Shown in pieces: positions 51,726 through 58,438 of a stretch of DNA of 58,438 nt (position 1 is the first letter of the stretch; each line of letters starts with the position of its first letter). Below the pieces are notes generated by a model. That model was not told the origin of the DNA and searched no databases. It saw only the letters and a program-made list of their open reading frames with translations. Origin of the DNA: Mycobacterium asiaticum DSM 44297 (lineage in GTDB: Bacteria; Actinomycetota; Actinomycetes; Mycobacteriales; Mycobacteriaceae); NCBI RefSeq assembly GCF_000613245.1, contig NZ_HG964937.1, forward strand, positions 1,339,924-1,398,361, given 5' to 3'. The translations under genes were made by a program, and so were the position numbers.

Positions 51726-53147
51726 ATGTTGACCGGCGGCGTCTCCCACCTGCGCAGGGCGCTGTCCAACCGCCAGATACAGCTGATCGCGATCGGCGGT
51801 GCGATCGGCACCGGCTTGTTCATGGGGTCGGGACGCACGATCACCCAGGCGGGCCCTGCGGTCGTCGTGGTCTACGCCGTGATCGGATTCTTTGTGTTCT
51901 TCGTGCTGCGCGCGATGGGCGAACTGCTGCTGTCCAACCTCAACTACAAGTCCTTCGTCGACTTCGCCGCCGACCTGCTGGGGCCGGCCGCGGGATTCTT
52001 CGTCGGGTGGTCCTACTGGTTTGCCTGGGTGGTCACCGGCATCGGTGAAATCGTTGCGATCGTGGGCTATTCGCGGTTTTGGTGGCCCGACCTTGCGTTG
52101 TGGCTGCCGGCGTTGGCCACCGTCTCGCTGGTGGTGCTCATCAACCTGTTCAGCGTCCGCCACTTCGGGGAGATCGAGTTCTGGTTCGCCTTGATCAAGA
52201 TCATCGCAATCCTCGGACTGATCGTGGTCGGAGTGGTCCTGGTGACCACCGGGTTCGTCTCCCCCACTGGGGACCTCGCCACAATCGGAAACCTCTGGAC
52301 AGACGGCGGATTCTTCGCAACCGGAGTCATGGGACTGGTCGGCGGCTTCCAGATCGCGTTCTTCGCCTTCGTCGGCGTGGAACTCGTCGGCACCGCCGCG
52401 GCCGAAACAGCGAATCCCCGACGTACTCTTCCCCGCGCGATCAACGCCGTTCCGATGCGCATCGCAATTTTCTATATCGGTGCCCTGCTGGCGATTCTGG
52501 CGGTGGTGCCGTGGCGGAAGGTCGCCAGTGGTGAGTCGCCGTTCGTGACCATGTTCGCCCTGGCCGGCCTCGGCGCCGCGGCGTCGATCGTGAACTTCGT
52601 CGTGATCACATCGGCGGCTTCCTCGGCCAATTCCGGCGTATTCTCCACTGGGCGAATGCTTTTCGGCCTTGCTGACGAAGGTAGCGCGCCGTCGTTGTTC
52701 AGCCGGCTCAATCGCGGCGGGGTGCCGGCATCCGCAGTACTGTTGACCGCCCCGCTGTTGCTGGTCTCGATCCCGCTGCTCTACCTCGGCGGCTCGGTGA
52801 TGGATGTCTTCACCGTGGTTACCACCGTCGCCTCGCTGCTGTTCATGTTCATTTGGACGATGATCGTGATCAGTTACCTGGTCTATCGCCGGCGGTATGC
52901 CGCGCGGCACACCGAATCGATCTACAAGATGCCTGGGGGTGTCGCGATGTGCTGGGCAATCCTGGCGTTCTTCGCATTTGTGATCTGGACACTGTCCACC
53001 CAGCCGGATACGGCCGTCGGGATGATGTGGTTCCCGGCGTGGTTTGTGCTCCTGGTTGCGGGTTGGTTGATCGTTCGGCGCAGACCCGGCCGCGCCGAGC
53101 GGTACCGGATGTTCCAGGACGAGATGAGCCGCCCGCCTCAACATTGA
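51726..53147 (+). CDS. Amino acid permease (APC superfamily)
   Basis: This 473-residue membrane protein has about 12 hydrophobic helices. Helix 1 contains IQLIAIGGAIGTGLFMGSGR, the conserved glycine-rich substrate motif of the amino acid transporter family; further family blocks are VGWSYWFAWVVTGIGEIVAI, FAFVGVELVGTAAAETANPR and NFVVITSAASSANSGVFSTG. It resembles D-serine/D-alanine/glycine transporters (CycA-like) and other proton-symport permeases; exact substrate uncertain. The start is the ATG at 51726. Confidence 0.92.
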   Translation: MLTGGVSHLRRALSNRQIQLIAIGGAIGTGLFMGSGRTITQAGPAVVVVYAVIGFFVFFVLRAMGELLLSNLNYKSFVDFAADLLGPAAGFFVGWSYWFAWVVTGIGEIVAIVGYSRFWWPDLALWLPALATVSLVVLINLFSVRHFGEIEFWFALIKIIAILGLIVVGVVLVTTGFVSPTGDLATIGNLWTDGGFFATGVMGLVGGFQIAFFAFVGVELVGTAAAETANPRRTLPRAINAVPMRIAIFYIGALLAILAVVPWRKVASGESPFVTMFALAGLGAAASIVNFVVITSAASSANSGVFSTGRMLFGLADEGSAPSLFSRLNRGGVPASAVLLTAPLLLVSIPLLYLGGSVMDVFTVVTTVASLLFMFIWTMIVISYLVYRRRYAARHTESIYKMPGGVAMCWAILAFFAFVIWTLSTQPDTAVGMMWFPAWFVLLVAGWLIVRRRPGRAERYRMFQDEMSRPPQH

Positions 53148-53247
53148 TAAGGCACCAAGGATTGGGATCGGTAGCCGTGCGGCGGATGTGTAGTTGGCGC
53201 AACGACGACGCCAACGAGGCGGCGCCCCACGAGAGGAAGACACTCCC

Positions 53248-53517
53248 ATGAACATCGTCCCCGCCGGCATCGAAGCGCAAATCAACCGTGTCGACCGGCA
53301 GCGCAGCCTGTGGATCGGCATCAGCCTGGCCGTGCTGGCCGGTCTGTCCTTCTTCCGGCTGCTCTGGATGCTCTACATCGCCATGACGTTCGGCTGGTTC
53401 GCCGGGTCGGTGGCCTTCAGCCTGGTGTTCACCGCCGTCGTCGGCATCGCCGCGGCCATCGGCGCGACCGGATTCCTGACTCGCTACTACAAGGGCGCCG
53501 AGTCGGACCGCCTTTGA
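53248..53517 (+). CDS. Small two-helix membrane protein
   Basis: This 89-residue protein has two hydrophobic helices (LWIGISLAVLAGLSFFRLLW and FAGSVAFSLVFTAVVGIAAA) joined by a short loop and a short charged tail. A GAGAGGAAGA site precedes the ATG at 53248. It lies ~100 bases after the permease stop and may be part of its transcription unit, ending at the strong hairpin 53528-53561. I recognise no family function. Confidence 0.75.
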   Translation: MNIVPAGIEAQINRVDRQRSLWIGISLAVLAGLSFFRLLWMLYIAMTFGWFAGSVAFSLVFTAVVGIAAAIGATGFLTRYYKGAESDRL

Positions 53518-53527
53518 CCGGTAGCCG

Positions 53528-53561
53528 AAATGGTTCCGGACCCTGGGGTCCGGAACCATTT
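53528..53561. terminator. Bidirectional hairpin terminator
   Basis: AAATGGTTCCGGACC (53528-53542) pairs perfectly with GGTCCGGAACCATTT (53547-53561) around a CTGG loop. The 15-base-pair stem sits between two convergent genes and, with flanking A and T runs, can terminate both strands. Confidence 0.8.
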
Positions 53562-53579
53562 CCCGTTTGAAGGCCGGTG

Positions 53580-54308
53580 TCAGCGGTTGGCGATCCGGCT
53601 CAGCGTGCTGTCGAACAATGCGTCGAAGGGTTGTTCATGACCGGTGCTGGCCGCGCCGGTCAGGATCAATCCCGAGGCGCGCGCATAGGAGTAGTAGTCG
53701 GTACGTGTCTCGTCGGACGGGTCGGTGCCGATCGTGGTGGTGACCGAATAGCGGAACCGTTGCGGCCCACCGCCGGAGCGCGTGTCCTCGAGGATACGAA
53801 CGGTGTAGCTGCCCGCGGCGGCACTGCTGAACTGCAGGCAACGCGACACCTGATGAGTGAATGCGTCGAACCCCGCCGGATCGAACTCCCGGCCGATCAT
53901 CAGTCGAATGTCCCTGCGGGCGGCAACTTCCGGCGGATCGGCGCGATCATGTCCAAAGACCTCGGCCGCATCGAAGGCGCCGGTGGACGCCACGCCCAGC
54001 ACCGAGAAGCACTCCACCGGGTTGATGCCCAGGCCCTCGTCGTCGACGTGATACCTGAAGTAACCGAACGTATCCGAGAGTTGCTTGATTTCGCTGACCG
54101 TCCATGCGGCCGGGAAATCGTTCTCCTTGGGCAGCAGGTCGGCCAGCTGCTTATCGCTGAGTGCGGCGAGGTCCGGGGCCAGCGCGCCCTGACTCGAATT
54201 ATCCTGATGGCGTTCGGATTTGAGCACGGCCGGGACCGAAATCAGCACTGCCGCCGCCGCGACGACGCACAGCGCACCCGTGACCAGCCAGGGAGTCCGC
54301 GAATTCAC
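53580..54308 (-). CDS. Membrane-anchored sensor-domain protein (PknH-like extracellular domain), second of pair
   Basis: This 242-residue protein has an N-terminal membrane anchor (PWLVTGALCVVAAAAVLISV) and an extracellular domain with Cys in VECFSVLG and SRCLQFSS, a pattern of the PknH C-terminal sensor domain. No kinase domain is present. The GTG at 54306-54308 overlaps the TGA of the upstream gene as GTGA, so the two are translated together. It probably binds a small ligand outside the membrane; ligand unknown. It ends at the strong terminator 53528-53561. Confidence 0.83.
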   Translation of the reverse strand: MNSRTPWLVTGALCVVAAAAVLISVPAVLKSERHQDNSSQGALAPDLAALSDKQLADLLPKENDFPAAWTVSEIKQLSDTFGYFRYHVDDEGLGINPVECFSVLGVASTGAFDAAEVFGHDRADPPEVAARRDIRLMIGREFDPAGFDAFTHQVSRCLQFSSAAAGSYTVRILEDTRSGGGPQRFRYSVTTTIGTDPSDETRTDYYSYARASGLILTGAASTGHEQPFDALFDSTLSRIANR

Positions 54309-55138
54309 AACGCACGCAACCTTTGCAGCGTGCGTGCCGCGATCTGCTTGGCGCGGCCGAGTTCGTCGCCTTCCAGATAGATCGTGCACTCCAGCAGCAC
54401 GCCACGCACGGCGTAGTACTCGACGTGGTAAGTCGAAGCCGGGTCACGCCCGGCGATCGGTTTGAACGTGCGAGTCACCGCGACCGCTGCGTCGGCGCCC
54501 TCGGTCGAACGCGCCTCGACCGACGTGCTCACCTCTCGCCGGTTCTTGACCTCACCGTCCAGGAAGTGATTTGTGACCTGGTATGAGCCGCATCGGTCCA
54601 GCCAGGTCGAGTACTGGGCGATCTGCCCCGGACCGTCGTCGACGACCCAGATCGCGAAGCGGGCGTTGGGGCCGTGCTCATGCGACTCCCCGGTAGCTGC
54701 GGCATCGGCCGGCGGAGCGTCCTGGACGAACAACTGGGCGTACCGGTCCACGTGTACAAACGCGGCCAACGCGGAACCGGCATGGTCAAGAACGGCGGGG
54801 ATGTCCCTGCAGCTGTCCGGGGCATACAGCGCGGCAACCGGACCCTGGCTTGGCGGACCCGACGCTTTGGAGACGGTCTTGGATACGGGTGCCGCCGCGG
54901 GGCGCTCCAACCGTCCGGTCAACGAATAACCCCAATCCTGCGGGAAATCGGTGCTCACCGGCAGCGCGGTCGCCAGCGCCCAGTTGGTGCGCGTGGCCAG
55001 ACTGCCGGTGGTCGAGCGCGGCGCGGTCACCAACACGCCGGCCGCACACATACCGAGGACGACAAGAGCGGCACCGCCCACCAGACGCGGCCAGAGTGCG
55101 CGGCGCGCCGCGGCGGCAGTGGGGGCGGCGGCTGCCAT
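54305..55138 (-). CDS. Membrane-anchored sensor-domain protein (PknH-like extracellular domain), first of pair
   Basis: This 277-residue protein has one transmembrane helix (PRLVGGAALVVLGMCAAGVL) and an extracellular domain with Cys in PDSCRDIP, DRCGSYQV and LLECTIYLEG. The late block VEYYAVRGVLLECTIYLEGD is typical of PknH_C-type sensor domains in mycobacteria, which occur alone as well as on Ser/Thr kinases. GAGGAGAG precedes the ATG at 55136-55138. It overlaps the following sensor gene by four bases. Both were probably made by an old duplication. Confidence 0.83.
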   Translation of the reverse strand: MAAAAPTAAAARRALWPRLVGGAALVVLGMCAAGVLVTAPRSTTGSLATRTNWALATALPVSTDFPQDWGYSLTGRLERPAAAPVSKTVSKASGPPSQGPVAALYAPDSCRDIPAVLDHAGSALAAFVHVDRYAQLFVQDAPPADAAATGESHEHGPNARFAIWVVDDGPGQIAQYSTWLDRCGSYQVTNHFLDGEVKNRREVSTSVEARSTEGADAAVAVTRTFKPIAGRDPASTYHVEYYAVRGVLLECTIYLEGDELGRAKQIAARTLQRLRAL

Positions 55139-55259
55139 CCGCTCTCCTCCCCGCGGGCCGGCCAGCGCGGCACCGCATCGCCACCGGGGTTTGCCGGGCG
55201 TAACACTATCGCGGCACGGCCGCAGAAAAGCCGATCGACACAGCGGTTAGGCTCGCCAA

Positions 55260-55691
55260 GTGCCGATGATCGATCTGACGTACGTGCGCGGATCGATACG
55301 TGATGACGCGCTACGGACGCTGGCCGACGAACTGGTCACGGCGCTGCTGCGCGCCGAGCGCGCGCCGGACACCCCGTTCCTGCGGGACAACACCGTGGTC
55401 TATCTGCACCCGACCGACCCCGATGCGCAGTTGGTCGGGGGGCGGCACCCCGGCGAACCCCGGTTCCGGGTGGATGTGACGGCGTTCGACGCGGCATTGT
55501 CGACGGAGGGTAAGGAGCAGCTGGCCGCCGATGTGCATGCGGCGGTCTGCGCGGCGGCGGACATCGACCCGGTGGGTCCGCGCGCATACCACGTGTGGAC
55601 ATTGATCCAAGAGGTGCCGGAAGGCAATTGGGCGGGCGCCGGCAGAGTCGTATACCGCCGCCACGTGCAGGATCTGACGGACGAATCTTGA
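55260..55691 (+). CDS. Tautomerase family protein
   Basis: This 143-residue protein starts at a GTG followed directly by Pro (PMIDLTYVRGSIRDDALRTL), so Pro2 becomes the N-terminal catalytic Pro1 after Met removal, as in 4-oxalocrotonate tautomerases. The fold is extended beyond the usual ~60-residue monomer, with FRVDVTAFDAALSTEGKEQL and RAYHVWTLIQEVPEGNWAGA. The likely reaction is keto-enol tautomerisation of a small acid; substrate unknown. It lies 13 bp upstream of the SDR gene and probably forms an operon with it. Confidence 0.87.
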   Translation: MPMIDLTYVRGSIRDDALRTLADELVTALLRAERAPDTPFLRDNTVVYLHPTDPDAQLVGGRHPGEPRFRVDVTAFDAALSTEGKEQLAADVHAAVCAAADIDPVGPRAYHVWTLIQEVPEGNWAGAGRVVYRRHVQDLTDES

Positions 55692-55704
55692 AGGGGGTAC
55701 CAGG

Positions 55705-56457
55705 TTGTCGGTGCAGGATCGGGTGGCGGTGGTCACCGGTGGCGCGTCGGGAATCGGCGAGGCCATCTGTCATGAGCTCGGCCGCCGCGGTCACCGAGTC
55801 GCGGTGCTCGATATCGACGGCGGCGCCGCCGGGCGGGTCGCCGCAGAGCTGGGTGAAAACGGTGTCACCGCAACGGGTATCGAGGTCGACGTGCGGGACC
55901 GCCCGGGCGTCGAGGCCGCGTTCGGCGCGGTACGCGCCGAGCTGGGTCCGGTTGCCGTCCTGGTGACCAGTGCGGGCAAGGCGGCGTTTGCGCCCTTCGC
56001 CGACATCACCGTCGAGTCGTGGGCCGAAATCATCGACATCAACCTGACGGGGACCTTCCATTGCTGTCAGGTCGCGCTGCCGGACATGGTCGCCGCGGGG
56101 TGGGGCAGGATCGTGATGGTCTCCTCGTCGAGTGCCCAGCGGGGCTCGCCCAACATGGCCCACTACGCGGCCGCCAAGGGTGCGGTCATCACCCTGACGA
56201 AATCGCTCGCCAGCGAGTATGCGCCGCACGGGATCACGGTCAACAACGTCCCACCGTCCAGTATCGACACGCCGATGTCGCGGCAGTGGCAGGCCGAAGG
56301 CAGACTCGGCGCGCCCGATCAATTGGCGAAGCGAATTCCGGTGGGCCGCATGGGCTCCGCCGATGACATCGCGGCTGCGGTCGGCTTCTTGTGCTCGCCA
56401 GAGGCGAGTTTCATCACCGGCCAGGTACTCGGGGTCAATGGCGGCGCGGTGATGTGA
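55705..56457 (+). CDS. Short-chain dehydrogenase/reductase
   Basis: This 250-residue SDR has the cofactor motif TGGASGIG (residues ~11-18), the D of VLDIDGG that favours NAD, the catalytic Ser region VMVSSSSAQRG and Tyr-Lys in HYAAAKGAV. The usual NNAG motif is TSAG here, and the usual PGxxxTPM is PSSIDTPM. It probably oxidises or reduces a small alcohol or ketone; substrate unknown. The TTG start at 55705 follows AAGGGGGT; a GTG two codons later is possible. It is likely co-transcribed with the tautomerase. Confidence 0.9.
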   Translation: MSVQDRVAVVTGGASGIGEAICHELGRRGHRVAVLDIDGGAAGRVAAELGENGVTATGIEVDVRDRPGVEAAFGAVRAELGPVAVLVTSAGKAAFAPFADITVESWAEIIDINLTGTFHCCQVALPDMVAAGWGRIVMVSSSSAQRGSPNMAHYAAAKGAVITLTKSLASEYAPHGITVNNVPPSSIDTPMSRQWQAEGRLGAPDQLAKRIPVGRMGSADDIAAAVGFLCSPEASFITGQVLGVNGGAVM

Positions 56458-56498
56458 TGCCAACCCGATGCGCGCCCTAGTGGCGTAGCGTCCCCGTC

Positions 56499-57308
56499 AT
56501 GGCCGATGAGATCAGATATGTCGACGCCAACGGGCTGCGGTTCGCCTATCTCGAGGAGGGCGCCGGGCCGCTGGTGCTGATGCTGCATGGGTTCCCCGAC
56601 ACCGCGCATTCGTGGGATCACCTGCGACCGCGGATCGCCGCGAAGGGGTACCGAGCGGTCAGTCCTTTCATGCGTGGATACCATCCGAGTGCGATTCCGG
56701 ACCGCGACCCCGACCAGGAGACGCTCGCCCGCGACCCGTTGGCGTTGATCGATGCGCTCGGCGCCACGGAAGCCATTGTCATTGGACATGACTGGGGAGC
56801 CTCGGCCGCCTACGGCGCGGCGGGTTTACAGCCCGAGCGGGTACGGAAGCTGTTCGTGATCGGCATCCCCCACCCCGCCGCGCTCAAGCCGACGCTGAAA
56901 AAGATCTGGGGCGTCCGTCATTTCGCCGCCTACAAGCTGCCCGGTGCGCCAAAGCGATTTGCCCGCAACGATTTCGCCGCATTGCCACAGATCTACCGCC
57001 GATGGTCGCCTACCTGGACGCCCGAGCCCAGCGAGTTCGACGCCGTGCGCGCCAGCTTCGCCGACCCGGCCAGTCTGAACGCGGCCTTCGGGTATTACCG
57101 CAAACTGTCCCCGGTGCCGTCCGCGTCGCTGAAGGCGCGCATCGCGGTGCCCACGGTGGTTTTCGCCGGTCTCGATGACCCGATCGCCGAGCCCGCCGAC
57201 TATCGGTTCGCCGCGCGGGTATTCGACGGCGAGTACACCGTCGAAGAGGTACCGGGGGGCACTTCATGCACCGGGAGCACCCCGAAGTGTTCGCCGAACG
57301 GCTGCTGA
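56499..57308 (+). CDS. Alpha/beta hydrolase (epoxide hydrolase-like), C-terminus frameshifted
   Basis: This 269-residue protein has HGFPDTAHSWDHLRPRIAAK (oxyanion HGFP), nucleophile Asp in VIGHDWGASAAYG and a later Asp in FAGLDDPIAEPADY. The C-terminus as read (PGGTSCTGSTPKC) lacks the catalytic His, but one added G in the six-G run 57254-57259 gives PGGHFMHREHPEVFAERLLN, restoring the His and a stop at 57317-57319. So the ancestral protein was a complete epoxide hydrolase-type enzyme. As written, the protein would be inactive; a homopolymer error is likely. It is followed by the convergent epimerase gene. Confidence 0.83.
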   Translation: MADEIRYVDANGLRFAYLEEGAGPLVLMLHGFPDTAHSWDHLRPRIAAKGYRAVSPFMRGYHPSAIPDRDPDQETLARDPLALIDALGATEAIVIGHDWGASAAYGAAGLQPERVRKLFVIGIPHPAALKPTLKKIWGVRHFAAYKLPGAPKRFARNDFAALPQIYRRWSPTWTPEPSEFDAVRASFADPASLNAAFGYYRKLSPVPSASLKARIAVPTVVFAGLDDPIAEPADYRFAARVFDGEYTVEEVPGGTSCTGSTPKCSPNGC

Positions 57309-57320
57309 ACTATCTGTGAG

Positions 57321-58226
57321 CTACGCGCTCACCAGGTCCGGGTGATATTTCGCGGCCATCCGCCGCAACCCGTCCTGCCAGTCCACCGTGCTGCCGCCAC
57401 CGATGAGTTCGTGCAGCCGGGTGACGTCTACGGGATTGCCGCGCAACGCCTGGGCGCTTTCACTGAACACCGGCTCGCGGCCGATCAGCGCGCCGAGATA
57501 GCCACACCACTCCTGGATGCTGACGATCTGGTCGCCGGCCCAGTTCACCGTTGTCGCCGGAACCGACGCGGCCGCAAGCAGTCTCGGGATGGTGGCGATG
57601 ATGTCGTCCTGGTGGATGGGGTTGTAGCGGGCCGGTCCGCCGGGGGGCACCGGAATCGGGATGCCGCCGAGCATCATCTCCATGTGGTAGAACGGCCAGC
57701 CGCCGTTGTCCCCGTAGGGCACGTTCAATCGGGCGATAATGGTTGGCAATCCCAGTACGCGCGCCGTCGAGCGGGCCACCGCCTCGCCGGCGATCTTGGA
57801 GATCGAGTAGGTGGGAAACAGCGGTTTGTGGTTGTCCCCGAGCGCGGCGCTTTCGGCACGCAGCGCGTCATCGGGCGGGTCGTAGACCGCCGCCGACGAG
57901 CAGTGCAGGAAAGCCTTCGCGTCCCGGCAGTGCGCCATCAGCAACCCGACCGATTCGGCGTTGGCGGCCAGATCCTTGTCCCACTTCCCGCTTTTCGCCA
58001 CAGCCAGATTGAGCACGTAGTCGAAGTCGGCGGGCAGACCGGTGAAATCGCCGGCGGCCAGGTTGACCGCCGCGCAGCGCACCCCGGACTGCTCAAGGGT
58101 GCTGCGGGCCGCGGTGTCGGTGAACCGGGCGATACCCCACACTTCGTTGTCGGCAGCCAGGGCCAGGGCAACCGGGGTGGCGACCTGGCCGGTCACGCCC
58201 GTGATCAGGATCTTGGAGTCGCGCAT
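57321..58226 (-). CDS. NAD-dependent epimerase/dehydratase family protein
   Basis: This 301-residue extended SDR has an N-terminal ILITGVTGQVATPVALALAA (TGxxGxxA), the strand VLNLAVAKSG, the Ser region LHCSSAAVYDPPDD and catalytic Tyr-Lys in PTYSISKIAGEA. The late Pro/Gly block ARLNVPYGDNGGWPFYHMEM and IHQDDIIATIPRLL are typical of NAD(P)-dependent sugar-nucleotide and related epimerases. Substrate unknown. The start is the ATG at 58224-58226. Its stop lies one base from the restored stop of the alpha/beta hydrolase. Confidence 0.89.
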   Translation of the reverse strand: MRDSKILITGVTGQVATPVALALAADNEVWGIARFTDTAARSTLEQSGVRCAAVNLAAGDFTGLPADFDYVLNLAVAKSGKWDKDLAANAESVGLLMAHCRDAKAFLHCSSAAVYDPPDDALRAESAALGDNHKPLFPTYSISKIAGEAVARSTARVLGLPTIIARLNVPYGDNGGWPFYHMEMMLGGIPIPVPPGGPARYNPIHQDDIIATIPRLLAAASVPATTVNWAGDQIVSIQEWCGYLGALIGREPVFSESAQALRGNPVDVTRLHELIGGGSTVDWQDGLRRMAAKYHPDLVSA

Positions 58227-58267
58227 GCGCTGATCGTAGGCGGCGACCGCATGCTGCCACCGGGTGG

Positions 58268-58438
58268 TCAGCCGTCGATACCGTCGGCTCCCCGAATCCC
58301 GTTGAATCCTGCCCCGCTGGCGCCGTTTTGGCCCGGGTTGCCGATGTGGGACCCGGCAGGGCCAGCGCCGAGACCGGCCTGTGCGCCGGACCCGCGGGTG
58401 CCTTGTGGACCGCCGTCGCCGCCCGTCCCGCCGGCTAC
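58268..58438 (-). CDS. PE_PGRS family protein, C-terminal end, start outside window
   Basis: Reading leftwards from the window edge, the frame encodes GTGGDGGPQGTRGSGAQAGL, PAGSHIGNPGQNGASGAGFN and GIRGADGIDG before TGA at 58268-58270. The GGxGG repeats and Gly/Asn-rich tail are PGRS. The N-terminal PE domain would be beyond the window. It lacks any start codon in the window, so it cannot be judged intact. Confidence 0.85.
   Translation of the reverse strand, partial: VAGGTGGDGGPQGTRGSGAQAGLGAGPAGSHIGNPGQNGASGAGFNGIRGADGIDG

Noticed and set aside
51648..53321. 557-residue open frame on the minus strand opposite the permease
   Set aside because: The composition (His/Asp/Arg/Gly-rich, no structure) is that of a shadow frame; the plus strand encodes an obvious 12-helix permease.

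Overview
This is about 58 kb of a high-GC actinobacterial chromosome. It is almost certainly a slow-growing non-tuberculous Mycobacterium from the PE_PGRS/PPE-bearing group. The evidence is PE_PGRS genes at both edges, a PE-PPE-PPE locus and a separate PPE of the SVP subgroup, a cyclopropane mycolic acid synthase, the furA-katG pair, cutinase-like proteins, a DUF732 secreted protein and a homologue of the M. tuberculosis Rv0315 glucanase. I see no tRNA, rRNA, CRISPR array, insertion sequence or prophage. The gene set is chromosomal core plus lineage-specific accessory genes. The species cannot be fixed from the window.

Layout. 1-3574: a frameshifted PE_PGRS gene and a very large LuxR/AAA regulator. 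3661-12790: housekeeping and metabolic genes, comprising two M42 aminopeptidases, a radical-SAM spore-photolyase-like protein, a broken cyclic-nucleotide-binding-like gene, a CitE-like lyase, an aldo/keto reductase, glucose-6-phosphate dehydrogenase and a YihY membrane protein. 12815-21325: a DUF732 protein, the HrpA helicase, an F420/FMN-type flavoprotein, a secreted repeat protein, a nucleotide cyclase and a divergent PucR regulator. 21382-30185: a cell-envelope region with a cutinase, a PPE-SHOCT protein, an SRPBCC/acyltransferase pair, a glycosyltransferase/methyltransferase/alpha-barrel operon facing another methyltransferase, a small lipoprotein and a mycolate cyclopropane synthase. 30363-39043: oxidative and sulfur stress and cell wall, with a DUF899 protein, furA-katG, an Rv2525c-like DUF1906 protein, a coiled-coil protein, an L,D-transpeptidase, a persulfide-dioxygenase/rhodanese and a second rhodanese. 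39242-46970: a cutinase, the PE-PPE-PPE operon, a GH16 glucanase, an M48 protease, a tiny protein and a TIGR00027-type methyltransferase. 47060-58226: an oxidoreductase, TetR with a divergent haloalkane dehalogenase, a double TetR, an EF-Tu-domain-2-like protein, an amino acid permease, a pair of sensor-domain proteins, a tautomerase, an SDR, an alpha/beta hydrolase and an epimerase-like protein. The window ends in the 3' part of another PE_PGRS gene.

How genes work together. furA-katG is the classic peroxide-stress operon with a probable leaderless start. The two rhodanese-containing genes meet at a shared CTAG of stop codons and probably handle sulfane sulfur. The GT4-methyltransferase-barrel operon (25135-28206) overlaps translationally and has a strong inverted repeat upstream. 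It is the best candidate here for an uncharacterised glycoconjugate pathway. Three genes (PE_PGRS, the cyclic-nucleotide-binding-like gene and the alpha/beta hydrolase) are each disrupted by one base in a G/C homopolymer, which looks more like sequencing error than decay, but the sequence alone cannot decide.
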